The notes: generated by a model from the sequence alone, not told the origin. DNA of 10,707 bases from E44-bin32 sp034430615 (GCA_034430615.1 DAOUEJ010000103.1:1-10707); one strand, 5' to 3'. Positions 1 through 6,864 are shown, counted from the stretch's first letter. A program made the numbers and translations.

Positions 1-654
1 TCTCTCACCCTGCGCGATCCAAACGAGAACCCTGATTTCGAAGGCGATCGCTTGATCAATGTTAAAATCGTGCAGGTCGATAGCAGCCAGCTTCCCACGC
101 CGACCGCAGAGCCAGAAGCCATCGTCCCCGTGCCGGAGGATGGACGTCCTCTGGCCGCGCTCCCACCAGCAGAGCGGGAAGGTCTTTACACCGGGCTTCC
201 CGAGTTTGTCATAGACCTGGATAAGACCTACACGGCCAATATCGATACCAGCAAGGGTCGTATCCAGGTTAAACTCGAGCCGCTCTCCGCACCCCAATCA
301 GTCAACAACTTTGTTGTCCTGGCCCGGCTCGGGTACTGGGACGGCTTCCCTATCAACAACGTGCAGGAAGGGGCCTTCATCCTAACCGGGTCACCAGCCG
401 GGCGTCCGGAAAGCGATATCGGTTACCTGCTCCCGTCAGAAAATGGCAGCCCGGCTACGGCGGGTGCTCTCGGCTATTGGTTCCGCCAGGATCTGCTTGC
501 TTCGAGCGGGAGCCAGATCTTCATCGTCCTCGACAACTTGGAGGGGATGGAGGAGTTCTTCACCATCTTTGGGTATGTAACGAGCGGCCTTGAGAACGCA
601 CCGGCTCTGACGGTGGAGGACAAGATCACCCGCATCACGATTGTGGAAAACTAG
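1..654 (+). CDS. Tandem cyclophilin-type peptidylprolyl isomerase, 3' part
   Basis: The frame is open from base 1, so the gene starts upstream; 217 residues are visible before the TAG stop. Residues about 77-217 resemble a cyclophilin (peptidyl-prolyl cis-trans isomerase) domain: YTANIDTSKGRIQVKL matches the first strands, APQSVNNFVVLARLGYWDG the helix before the active site, and GSQIFIVL the family's GSQFFI core. Residues 1-27 (SLTLRDPNENPDFEGDRLIN and the following VKIV) look like the last strand of a preceding cyclophilin domain, ending much as this one does (ALTVEDKITRITIVEN). The two parts are joined by a Pro/Glu/Ala-rich linker at about 28-72. In the visible domain the usual FHRV and QGGD active-site motifs read PINNV and LTGSP, so the catalytic Arg is missing and this copy may bind rather than isomerise. 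The protein may be exported, but its N-terminus is outside the window. gatB follows after 27 bases, suggesting co-transcription. An internal TTG at base 52 is not needed as a start. Confidence 0.8.
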   Translation, partial: SLTLRDPNENPDFEGDRLINVKIVQVDSSQLPTPTAEPEAIVPVPEDGRPLAALPPAEREGLYTGLPEFVIDLDKTYTANIDTSKGRIQVKLEPLSAPQSVNNFVVLARLGYWDGFPINNVQEGAFILTGSPAGRPESDIGYLLPSENGSPATAGALGYWFRQDLLASSGSQIFIVLDNLEGMEEFFTIFGYVTSGLENAPALTVEDKITRITIVEN

Positions 655-681
655 GCGAACTGGGACATCCAACGTACTGAT

Positions 682-2121
682 ATGACGGAATTTGAAGCTG
701 TAATCGGCCTCGAGACCCATATCCAACTTAACACCCGCTCCAAGATTTTCTGCGGGTGCAAGGCTGATTCCTGGGGAGATCCACCGAACACGAACATCTG
801 CCCAGTGTGTACCGGGCTGCCGGGCGTGCTGCCGGTGCTTAACCAGGCAGTGGTTGAAAAAGCGATCCTGCTCGCTGCGGCCATGCAAGCGGATTCGATC
901 CAGGAGCGATCCTTCTTCGCCCGCAAGAATTACTTCTACCCGGATCTTCCGAAAGGCTACCAAATAAGCCAGTACGATGAGCCACTGGCGCGGGGTGGAT
1001 GGATCGAGTTTCCGCTTGAGGGCGATAGCTCACGCCGGGTGACGATCACTAAGCTCCATATTGAGGAGGATGCCGGTAAAACCGTCCATGAGCGCGATCG
1101 CAGGTTGATTGATTTCAACCGCTGCGGTGTCCCGTTGGTGGAGATGGTCACCGGTCCCGATCTACGCTCTGCGGATGAAGCCGCCCAGTACCTGATCCGC
1201 CTCCGCCAACTGCTACGCTGGCTGGGGATATCTGAGGCCGATATGGAGCGGGGGCAGCTGCGCGTGGATGGGAATGTCTCGATCCGACCCAAGGGCAGCA
1301 ATGTTCTGAACCCGAAAACCGAGATCAAGAACGTAAACTCGATCGAGAACCTGCGCGATGCGATCGAGGCAGAAATCAAACGCCAGATCCGCGAGGTAAC
1401 CGCAGGACGCACGATCGAAGCCTGGACGCTGGACTGGGACGAGGAAACAGCAACCTTACGGAAGATGCGGTCAAAGGAGACGGAGGCAGATTACCGTTAT
1501 TTTCGCGAACCCGACCTGCTGCCACTCCGCGTCGAGCCTGCCTGGAAAGACCGGATCCTGGCCGGTCTACCCGAACTCCCACTCGCTCGCCGCAGGCGCT
1601 TTGTCGATCAATATGGCTTACCGCTCTACGACGCGGAAATCCTGACCGAGGAGCGCTCGCTGGCGGATTATTTCGAGCAGGCGCAATCAGCGTATCCCGG
1701 AGAGGCGAAAGACATCAGCAACTGGCTGATGAATGACGTCCTGCGCCTGATCCGTTCACTCGGTGTCAACGCCGGGGAGCTCAAGCTGACACCCGGTCAC
1801 CTGGCTGAAATCGTCATCCTGATCGGTGAGAAAACAATCAATGCCACGACCGGCAAGGATCTACTCGAACGTGTCCAGGAGAGCGGCGAATCGCCCGCAG
1901 CGATTGTCGAACGCGAGAACCTGGCCCAAGTGTCAGATGAGGGTGAACTGCAGCGCATCGCCCAGGCCGTGCTGGCTGAAAATCCTGATCAGGTTGCGAC
2001 CTACCGTTCTGGCAAGGAGACAGTCCTGGGGTGGTTTGTCGGACAAGTGATGCGAAAGACCCAGGGCAAAGCCAACCCCCAGCTTGTACGTGAGGTGCTT
2101 GAGTCGTTACTGAGGGAGTAG
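682..2121 (+). CDS. gatB: Asp-tRNA(Asn)/Glu-tRNA(Gln) amidotransferase subunit B
   Basis: GatB is the tRNA-binding and kinase/transamidase subunit of GatCAB. This complex converts misacylated Glu-tRNA(Gln) and Asp-tRNA(Asn) to Gln-tRNA and Asn-tRNA in the cytoplasm, with ammonia supplied by GatA. The 479-residue length is normal for the family. Visible hallmarks are the N-terminal GLETHIQLNT, a four-cysteine zinc-type site (C24, C26, C40, C43 in FCGC...CPVC), NYFYPDLPKGYQISQYDEPL at about 83-102, HIEEDAGK at about 126-133, and the GatB signature DFNRCGVPLVE at 144-154. The last ~150 residues form the helical, YqeY-like tail. ATG 682 is the only reasonable start: no alternative start codon lies between it and the in-frame stop just upstream. 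No Shine-Dalgarno is evident, so translation may depend on coupling to the cyclophilin gene 27 bases upstream. gatA and gatC are not in the window. Confidence 0.97.
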   Translation: MTEFEAVIGLETHIQLNTRSKIFCGCKADSWGDPPNTNICPVCTGLPGVLPVLNQAVVEKAILLAAAMQADSIQERSFFARKNYFYPDLPKGYQISQYDEPLARGGWIEFPLEGDSSRRVTITKLHIEEDAGKTVHERDRRLIDFNRCGVPLVEMVTGPDLRSADEAAQYLIRLRQLLRWLGISEADMERGQLRVDGNVSIRPKGSNVLNPKTEIKNVNSIENLRDAIEAEIKRQIREVTAGRTIEAWTLDWDEETATLRKMRSKETEADYRYFREPDLLPLRVEPAWKDRILAGLPELPLARRRRFVDQYGLPLYDAEILTEERSLADYFEQAQSAYPGEAKDISNWLMNDVLRLIRSLGVNAGELKLTPGHLAEIVILIGEKTINATTGKDLLERVQESGESPAAIVERENLAQVSDEGELQRIAQAVLAENPDQVATYRSGKETVLGWFVGQVMRKTQGKANPQLVREVLESLLRE

Positions 2122-2189
2122 CCGACACATCTCAATCTATGCATGTATCGCTGTTATCGGCAACGAGCAGCTTGCGCAGGACGTTTGAG

Positions 2190-2666
2190 ATGATGGCAAG
2201 CGAGCCTTTTACCATCCGCCCCGCCGTGATCTTCGAACAGTCACTCCTGTCCTCGATGATTCGGACCGGTCGACTCAACCCGTTTGGCCTTAATTGGGGA
2301 CGATTCCTGGTTGCCGAATCGGATTCCGGGAAGATTCTGGGGTGTATTCAGCGCAAAGATCACGGGGGCGATGTACGTGAACTGGCCTCGCTCTATGTCT
2401 TGCCAGCATGGCGGGGGAATGGGATCGCGAGCCAACTGGTCCGAGAGTTGATGCGGAGAACCTCGGTCCCACTCTGGTTGACGTGCCGCAGCCGTTTGAC
2501 CGGTTTCTATGCTAGGTTTGGATTTGCTATCGTAGAGGAAACGCGCGAGATGCCGACCTACTTCCGTTTCGCCTGGCGGCTGTTCCAGATCCTACGAGTG
2601 TTCCTGCCGGGAAGCGATGGATTGGCGGTAATGCGCTGCTTTGAATTAGTCGAGCCAACCGAATAG
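2190..2666 (+). CDS. GNAT-family N-acetyltransferase
   Basis: This is a predicted cytoplasmic acetyl-CoA-dependent N-acetyltransferase of unknown substrate. From ATG 2190 it has 158 residues. Motif A of the GNAT fold is clear: LASLYVLPAWRGNGIASQL, with the acetyl-CoA pyrophosphate loop RGNGIA at about 75-80. Motif B is FYARFGF at about 106-112, as in many GNAT enzymes. The frame is open back to an ATG at 2139, but nothing ribosome-binding precedes that codon. An AGGA at 2178-2181 sits 8 bases before ATG 2190, so the shorter form is preferred; 2193 is also an ATG. The gene follows gatB by 68 bases on the same strand and ends just before a hairpin terminator, so it could be the last gene of the gatB transcript. 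The general shape is reminiscent of amino-acid acetyltransferase-like GNATs, but no specific substrate can be assigned. Confidence 0.85.
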   Translation: MMASEPFTIRPAVIFEQSLLSSMIRTGRLNPFGLNWGRFLVAESDSGKILGCIQRKDHGGDVRELASLYVLPAWRGNGIASQLVRELMRRTSVPLWLTCRSRLTGFYARFGFAIVEETREMPTYFRFAWRLFQILRVFLPGSDGLAVMRCFELVEPTE

Positions 2667-2681
2667 TCAGCAAATAGCAAA

Positions 2682-2704
2682 AAGGCGGAGAACAACTCCG
2701 CCTT
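2682..2704. terminator. Hairpin terminator between convergent genes
   Basis: A perfect 9-bp stem, AAGGCGGAG / CTCCGCCTT, closes a 5-base loop (AACAA). Read on the minus strand the stem is followed by TTTGCTATTT, extending the stem's own TT to a five-T run, so it is a canonical intrinsic terminator for the minus-strand gene ending at 2763. On the plus strand it lies 16 bases after the acetyltransferase stop, but only the stem's final TT follows. It probably serves both converging transcripts. Confidence 0.8.
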
Positions 2705-2762
2705 CAGCTGTGAAGCCCTCGCTTCGTCAGTCGAGAGTTTTCATACTTTGAGCAAGAGCGCC

Positions 2763-3062
2763 TTAGAACCTTCCAACGACCAGGAACATCGATACCAGTG
2801 ATAGGAACACCGCAACGAAGAAGCCGATGGCGGCGGACTGGTGGTGCTTGGTATTCCTGAAATTGACCATCTCTAGGTAATTGTTGAATTCCTGGATCGT
2901 CTCTTTATTTACCTCAACCATCGTTTCGTCGACCGGCTCTTGCCCTTCACGTGTCCTGAAGTGAAAGGTCCGGAGCGGTTCCTGTGAGAGGCGCCATTGC
3001 ATGTACGCTAGGTAGGCGAAGATTGCAGCAAGGATGAACCAGATCGGGAAAATCACATTCAT
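2763..3062 (-). CDS. Small two-helix membrane protein, unknown function
   Basis: This 99-residue protein is not one I recognise. It has a hydrophobic segment at about 3-21 (IFPIWFILAAIFAYLAYM region) and a second at about 76-96 ending in FLVVGRF. Between them is a polar loop of about 55 residues with a charged, Glu-rich middle (about 38-65) and an HH pair at 73-74. With both helices spanning, the termini would lie on the same side and the loop on the other. The ATG start is well supported: AGGAGGT on the minus strand (plus-strand 3070-3076) sits 7 bases upstream. The gene appears monocistronic, with the downstream hairpin at 2682-2704 as its terminator and a 221-base gap behind it. There is no motif to suggest a function; the protein could be an accessory or structural membrane component. 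Confidence 0.8.
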   Translation of the reverse strand: MNVIFPIWFILAAIFAYLAYMQWRLSQEPLRTFHFRTREGQEPVDETMVEVNKETIQEFNNYLEMVNFRNTKHHQSAAIGFFVAVFLSLVSMFLVVGRF

Positions 3063-3115
3063 GTTAACGACCTCCTGACAGCATCAAGCGAGTTGTAGAT
3101 AAGTCCATCCGATCC

Positions 3116-3144
3116 AAGATAGTACAGAATTGCCCGGAGTGCAA
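3116..3144 (-). promoter_or_regulatory. Weak promoter candidate and inverted repeat
   Basis: Upstream of the two-helix protein the minus strand reads TTGCAC, 17 bases, TATCTT, a poor but correctly spaced sigma-70-like pair. An inverted repeat AATTGC-N7-GCAATT (3128-3133 and 3141-3146) overlaps the -35 side and could be an operator. The rest of the 3063-3283 gap shows no gene that I can support. Confidence 0.3.
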
Positions 3145-3283
3145 TTGGACCGATCATCCTATCCGCCCGAAAAACCCGGGTTGTTGATGTTGAATATTGC
3201 GCTTTATAGTTCACAGCATCGATGTAGGTGTCGCTGTAGAAGTCGGCGGGGGAGTTGGCCTGCCGGCCGGACTCCAGACGGGT

Positions 3284-4132
3284 TTAGGAATAGGAATAGA
3301 ATCCACGACCACTCTTGCGCCCGAGGTAGCCTGCATCGACCATCTTTCGCAGCAAAGGGCAGGGCCGGTACTTGTCATCACCCAGATCCCGGTGCAGGAC
3401 CTGCATGACGAACAGGACGACGTCGAGCCCGATCAGGTCTGCGAGCGCCAGAGGCCCCATAGGGTGGTTCATTCCGAGCCGCATCACGGTATCGATTGCC
3501 TCTTCAGAACCAATGCCTTCCTGCAGCGCGTAGATCGCCTCATTGATCATCGGGCAGAGTATCCGGTTTGAGATAAAGCCCGGCGAATCCATCGCCTGCA
3601 CGGGTTCTTTGCCAAGCTTGCGGCCCACCGCCACCGCGATCTCGGTCGTCTCGTCTGAGGTTGCCAGGCCACGCACGACCTCCAGGAGCTTCATCAGCGG
3701 GACGGGGTTGAAGAAATGCATCCCGATCACCTTGTCAGCCCGGCGGGTTGCGGCTCCAATCTTGGTCAGCGAGATTGAGGACGTATTCGATGCCAGGACC
3801 ACATGCGCTGGCGCCAACTCGTCGAGATCGGCGAAGAGTTTCAATTTCAAATCCGGGTTTTCGGTGGCAGCCTCGATGATCAGGTCCGCTTGGCGTGCCG
3901 GCTCAAGGTTGAGGCCGGTCGCGATCGAGAGTGCGGCCTGCTGCTGCTCTTCGGTGATCGCACCTTTCGCGGCGAACTTCTCCACAGAGGCAGTGATGGA
4001 TTTCATCCCCCGGTCAATCATTTCCTGGGATATATCCATCATACTGACCTGGTACCCGGCCACGGCAGCTGTCTGGGCGATCCCGCTGCCCATCGTGCCG
4101 CTCCCGACGACGAAAATCCTGTGGACATCCAT
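3284..4132 (-). CDS. hbd: 3-hydroxybutyryl-CoA (3-hydroxyacyl-CoA) dehydrogenase
   Basis: The enzyme catalyses NAD(P)-dependent interconversion of 3-hydroxybutyryl-CoA and acetoacetyl-CoA in butyrate/PHB-type metabolism or short-chain beta-oxidation, in the cytoplasm. Its 282 residues match the classic single-domain bacterial family. The N-terminal Rossmann loop is GSGTMGSGIA (10-19), followed by D33 at the end of the second strand. The signature VIGMHFFNPVPLMKLLEVV contains the catalytic pair His139 and Glu151. Ser118 (SNTSS) and Asn189 (GFISNR) are the expected substrate-contact residues. The C-terminal dimer domain carries MNHPMGPLALADLIGLD and the terminal YLGRKSGRGFYSYS. The start is supported by GGAGGAA on the minus strand (plus-strand 4136-4142), ending a few bases before ATG. 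The gene follows the thiolase by 83 bases, so the two probably share a transcript. The cofactor preference and exact chain length cannot be told from sequence alone. Confidence 0.95.
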   Translation of the reverse strand: MDVHRIFVVGSGTMGSGIAQTAAVAGYQVSMMDISQEMIDRGMKSITASVEKFAAKGAITEEQQQAALSIATGLNLEPARQADLIIEAATENPDLKLKLFADLDELAPAHVVLASNTSSISLTKIGAATRRADKVIGMHFFNPVPLMKLLEVVRGLATSDETTEIAVAVGRKLGKEPVQAMDSPGFISNRILCPMINEAIYALQEGIGSEEAIDTVMRLGMNHPMGPLALADLIGLDVVLFVMQVLHRDLGDDKYRPCPLLRKMVDAGYLGRKSGRGFYSYS

Positions 4133-4187
4133 GGCTTCCTCCGTCTATGTGGTGGTTATTATTGGTGGTTTAGATTACCGGCCGCGC

Positions 4188-4211
4188 AGCATCCGGATGC
4201 TCAGTGCACTG
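4188..4211. repeat. Two abutting perfect palindromes in operon spacer
   Basis: AGCATCCGGATGCT (4188-4201, 14 bases, self-complementary) directly abuts CAGTGCACTG (4202-4211, 10 bases, self-complementary). They lie 4 bases after the thiolase stop and about 55 bases before the dehydrogenase start, read on the minus strand. No T-run follows, so they are not a standard terminator. They could be a transcript-processing or stabilising structure, or a protein-binding site. Confidence 0.5.
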
Positions 4212-4215
4212 CGGG

Positions 4216-5427
4216 TCACTCGAGTTCAATGGCCATGCCAACGGCTTCGCCGCCTCCCAGGCACAGCGAGGCGATGCCTCGTTTGAGCTGACGCGCCTGC
4301 AACGCGTAGAGCAAAGTGGTCAGCACGCGCGCCCCGGAAGCTCCGATCGGATGGCCGAGGGCGATGGCGCCGCCGTTGACGTTGACTTTTTCCCAATCCC
4401 ACCCCGCTTCGGCAAGCGCGTAACCGTTAGCGAGCACCTGGGCTGCAAAGGCTTCATTCAGTTCAATAAGATCCAGGTCCTCTAATGACCAGCCAACCCG
4501 CTCCAGGAGCCGGGGGATTGCACGCGCTGGGGCGATGAACAATTCTTTAGGATCGACGGCTGCCTGAGCATATCCGACCACGCGGGCCAGCGGTTTTACC
4601 CTAAGCTGTTCAGCTTTTTCCCGGCTGGCGATTACGACCGCAGATGCCCCATCGTTCAGCCCGGGCGCATTGCCGGCAGTCACTTTGCCATCTTTCTTAA
4701 AGGCTGGAGGCAGCGTAGCAAGCTTCTCAAGTGAGGTCTCCCTGCGCGGGGTTTCATCCTCCTCGACCCAGACCACTGCGCCTTTTCGCCCAGGGACTTC
4801 GACCGGGACGATCTCGGCCTTGAATGCACCGGAATCGATGGCCTGGATCGCTTTCTGATGGCTCTCATAGGCCAACTCGTCCATCGCCGTGCGCGAGACC
4901 TCGTACTCATCCGCGATCCATTCAGCGGCCATGCCCATTGCCCAATCTTCGAACGGATCCCATAGGCCATCGAGCACCAAAGCATCGAGCAGCTGGGTGT
5001 GCCCGTAGCGGAGCTCGCCGCTCCGGCCTCGCAGGAGGTAAGGCGCATTGCTCATGCTCTCCATCCCACCGGCGATGATCAGGTCGGCGTCGCCGGCTTT
5101 GATCGCCTGACAGGCGAACATGCCGGCTTTCAAACCCGATCCACACACCTTGTTGATCGTCGAGGCGCCCACGGTCGCCGGTAGGCCGGCAAAAATCGCC
5201 GCCTGGCGAGCGGGTGCCTGACCCAGGCCGGCTGAGACGACATTGCCCATGAGGACTTCATCAATCTGGGAAAGATCTTCGATCCCGGCACGTTCCGCGG
5301 CTGCCTTCACAACGGCTGCGCCCAGGCGGGTAGCGCTCAGCGGGCTGAGTGCGCCCTGGAATCGGCCCATCGGTGTTCTCACAGCGGCAAGGATTACTGG
5401 ATCTCGGGCGTCAGTGTGGTCGGTCAT
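4216..5427 (-). CDS. Acetyl-CoA acetyltransferase (thiolase)
   Basis: This is a thiolase that condenses two acetyl-CoA to acetoacetyl-CoA or, in reverse, cleaves 3-ketoacyl-CoA. From ATG 5427 it has 403 residues, normal for the family. All active-site elements are present: nucleophile Cys95 in NKVCGSGLKAG, NEAFAAQ at 324-330, His359 in GGAIALGHPIGASGA, and the acid/base Cys389 in CLGGGEAVGM. The frame is open to an ATG at 5523, but that extension lacks homology to thiolase N-termini and overlaps the HIT gene. GAGGA on the minus strand (5433-5437) is 5 bases before ATG 5427, which begins MTDHTDARDPVILAAVRTPM as expected. It sits between the HIT gene (49 bases) and the 3-hydroxyacyl-CoA dehydrogenase (83 bases), which acts on its product. 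Biosynthetic versus degradative use is unresolved. No crotonase or acyl-CoA dehydrogenase lies in the window. Confidence 0.95.
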   Translation of the reverse strand: MTDHTDARDPVILAAVRTPMGRFQGALSPLSATRLGAAVVKAAAERAGIEDLSQIDEVLMGNVVSAGLGQAPARQAAIFAGLPATVGASTINKVCGSGLKAGMFACQAIKAGDADLIIAGGMESMSNAPYLLRGRSGELRYGHTQLLDALVLDGLWDPFEDWAMGMAAEWIADEYEVSRTAMDELAYESHQKAIQAIDSGAFKAEIVPVEVPGRKGAVVWVEEDETPRRETSLEKLATLPPAFKKDGKVTAGNAPGLNDGASAVVIASREKAEQLRVKPLARVVGYAQAAVDPKELFIAPARAIPRLLERVGWSLEDLDLIELNEAFAAQVLANGYALAEAGWDWEKVNVNGGAIALGHPIGASGARVLTTLLYALQARQLKRGIASLCLGGGEAVGMAIELE

Positions 5428-5476
5428 GGGTATCCTCTTTCTGGCAGATGATTGAGCATGATGTGCGCGGGGTGTA

Positions 5477-5974
5477 TCAAGGACTCGGGGTTGTTTCCTC
5501 CCAGCCTGTGCGCAGGAGGGCATACGTTTCCGTAAGTGCTTCTGGTATTACCCGGGTGTGTGCTGTTGTGGCCATGAAGTTTGTATCTCCCGACCAGCGG
5601 GGTAGGACGTGGATGTGGACGTGCTCTTTTACGCCTGCTCCAGCAGCTTCGCCGATGTTCGCCCCAAGGTTGAACCCGTCCGGTTGGTACGTCTTACGCA
5701 GGACTGACATAGCGGTACTCGTCAGCGCGATCATTTCATTCAGGACGGGAGCGACAAGCGATTCCAGTGTGTCCTGGTGCTCAAAGGGGACGATCATCAT
5801 ATGACCGTTCGTGTAGGGGTAGCGGTTCAGCACGACGAATGCGTGCTGGCCACGGTGTAGGATCAGGTTCGCCGGACCATCTTCTTGCTGTAATAAATCA
5901 CAAAAAAGACAGCGGTCAGGCTGTGTGCCTTGTTTGATATAGGTCATCCGCCAGGGAGCCCAGAGATATTTCAT
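5477..5974 (-). CDS. HIT-family Ap4A phosphorylase/hydrolase-like protein
   Basis: This 165-residue member of the histidine triad family acts on nucleoside phosphates; the closest recognisable type is the bacterial diadenosine tetraphosphate phosphorylase group (mycobacterial Rv2613c-like). Its hallmark start is MKYLWAPWRMTYI, followed by a CxxC pair (C22, C25 in RCLFC) of zinc-site type, VVLNRYPYTNGHMMIVP at about 47-63, the GANIGEAAGAG loop at 104-114, and the triad H118-V-H120-I-H122. The final Asn/Pro-rich residues ETTPSP are a short unstructured tail. No Shine-Dalgarno precedes ATG 5974, but an extended -10 box lies about 14 bases upstream, giving a very short leader. It is the first gene of the probable minus-strand operon with thiolase and dehydrogenase. 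It has no obvious metabolic link to them and may simply share the promoter. The exact substrate is uncertain. Confidence 0.92.
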   Translation of the reverse strand: MKYLWAPWRMTYIKQGTQPDRCLFCDLLQQEDGPANLILHRGQHAFVVLNRYPYTNGHMMIVPFEHQDTLESLVAPVLNEMIALTSTAMSVLRKTYQPDGFNLGANIGEAAGAGVKEHVHIHVLPRWSGDTNFMATTAHTRVIPEALTETYALLRTGWEETTPSP

Positions 5975-5988
5975 GCTTTGATAGCCCG

Positions 5989-5997
5989 ATTGTAGCA
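5989..5997 (-). promoter_or_regulatory. Extended -10 promoter of the HIT operon
   Basis: The minus strand reads TGCTACAAT, an extended -10 (TGn + TACAAT). It ends 14 bases before ATG 5974, which would leave a leader of roughly 7 bases. There is no convincing -35, as is often the case when the TGn extension is present. Confidence 0.55.
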
Positions 5998-6046
5998 GAG
6001 ATCACGCACGTAGAGAAATGTGGCTGGCATAGATTGTGCATCAATC

Positions 6047-6054
6047 GCTACAAT
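6047..6054 (+). promoter_or_regulatory. -10 box of birA, possibly leaderless
   Basis: GCTACAAT is the exact inverted copy of the box used by the divergent HIT gene. TACAAT (6049-6054) ends 8 bases before ATG 6063, so transcription would start almost at the start codon. No Shine-Dalgarno is present, in keeping with a leaderless mRNA. No clear -35 is seen. Confidence 0.5.
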
Positions 6055-6062
6055 GGTTCCTT

Positions 6063-6851
6063 ATGGATGAATCCAAACTGCGTGCCTCGCTACCGATCGC
6101 GGGTCTTGGTTCACCCCTGCATGTCTTCACCAGTACGGGGTCGACCAACGATGTCTGCGTGGAGCTTGCCCGGGATGGCGCCCCCCACGGCACACTGGTC
6201 GTGGCGGACGAGCAGCGAGCTGGGCGCGGTCGTGGTGAGCGAAGGTGGATCACCCGGCCAGGCAGTGCGCTGGCTATGAGCGTCCTGCTCCGGCCAGTGA
6301 CGCGGGGAATGCTGCTGCCTGGTTATTACACATTACTGGGATCCCTGGCGATAGTGAAGGCATTGGATCAGCTTGGTTCGCAGGCCTGGATCAAATGGCC
6401 CAATGATGTGGTCGTTGAATCGGGCAAGCTGGCCGGTTTGCTGGCCGAAGCGAGTTGGTCCGGGGACGCTCTGGATTTCGTGGTGCTTGGGATCGGAGTT
6501 AATGTCACCCGTGGGTCAATCCCGCCTGCTGGAGAGATCGATTTCCCGGCAGCATGTGTCGAAGCAGCACTGGGAAAGAATGTTGAACGCGAGGCGCTTG
6601 CGGTATCGATTCTGCGTCAGCTGGCTGAGGGCCTGGATCAGACTGATCCACACAGCGTGCTGGTGAGTCTGGAAGAGCACCTCGCCTACCGGGAGCAGGA
6701 GCTTGAGATCGAAACCGACGGCCGGAGCTTCCTGGGTAAGATTGACGGTCTCCAGGAAAACGGTGCACTGCAGATTGTTCTTCCGGGGGGTGAGGTTGAG
6801 CAGCTGGGTATCACGGCCCATATCCGGCCCGTTGACTTAAGGCTTGTTTAG
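6063..6851 (+). CDS. birA: Biotin-[acetyl-CoA-carboxylase] ligase, monofunctional
   Basis: This enzyme makes biotinyl-5'-AMP from biotin and ATP and transfers biotin to the carrier lysine of biotin-dependent carboxylases. From ATG 6063 it has 262 residues. The catalytic domain shows TSTGSTND (23-30), the adenylate-binding loop GRGRGERRW (54-62), KWPNDVVV (111-118) and GKLAGLLAEA, with catalytic Lys122, then VLGIGVNV (141-148). The C-terminal SH3-like domain is present (about 215-262, including GKIDGLQENGALQIVLPGG). There is no N-terminal helix-turn-helix, so this is a class I ligase that would not act as the biotin-operon repressor. A GTG at 6036 in the same frame would add 9 residues, but it lies upstream of the likely -10 box and has no family similarity. 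The divergent HIT gene shares the intergenic region. Confidence 0.95.
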   Translation: MDESKLRASLPIAGLGSPLHVFTSTGSTNDVCVELARDGAPHGTLVVADEQRAGRGRGERRWITRPGSALAMSVLLRPVTRGMLLPGYYTLLGSLAIVKALDQLGSQAWIKWPNDVVVESGKLAGLLAEASWSGDALDFVVLGIGVNVTRGSIPPAGEIDFPAACVEAALGKNVEREALAVSILRQLAEGLDQTDPHSVLVSLEEHLAYREQELEIETDGRSFLGKIDGLQENGALQIVLPGGEVEQLGITAHIRPVDLRLV

Positions 6852-6859
6852 GATAGACT
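6832..6859 (+). promoter_or_regulatory. Promoter candidate for the 72-residue gene
   Basis: TTGACT (5 of 6 to consensus) lies inside the end of birA, 16 bases from TAGACT (4 of 6). The predicted transcript start, about 6866, falls at the base of the next hairpin. This is a candidate only; read-through from birA is possible. Confidence 0.4.
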
Positions 6860-6864
6860 CTGCC

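Noticed and set aside
436..963. Minus-strand ORF of 175 codons across the cyclophilin-gatB junction
   Set aside because: It overlaps two well-supported genes and its composition is that of a shadow frame in GC-rich DNA.
2139..2189. ATG 2139 as the acetyltransferase start
   Set aside because: No Shine-Dalgarno; the extra residues are not part of the GNAT fold, and AGGA fits ATG 2190.
3130..3571. Two overlapping plus-strand ORFs in and beyond the 3063-3283 gap
   Set aside because: Their products are Arg/His-rich, have no domain or ribosome-binding site, and mostly overlap the dehydrogenase end in other frames.
4151..4170. Direct repeat GGTGGTT twice, 13 bases apart, upstream of the dehydrogenase
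   Set aside because: Too short and of low complexity; expected by chance.
3543..4286. Long plus-strand ORF (247 codons) antisense to the 3-hydroxyacyl-CoA dehydrogenase
   Set aside because: It is the mirror of a gene with unambiguous family motifs; the translation is low-complexity Ser/Arg-rich with no recognisable domain.
5428..5523. 32-residue N-terminal extension of the thiolase from ATG 5523
   Set aside because: It overlaps the HIT coding end, has no thiolase similarity, and a ribosome-binding site fits ATG 5427.
6036..6062. GTG 6036 as the birA start
   Set aside because: It lies upstream of the probable -10 box, has no ribosome-binding site and adds residues unlike the family; ATG 6063 is preferred.
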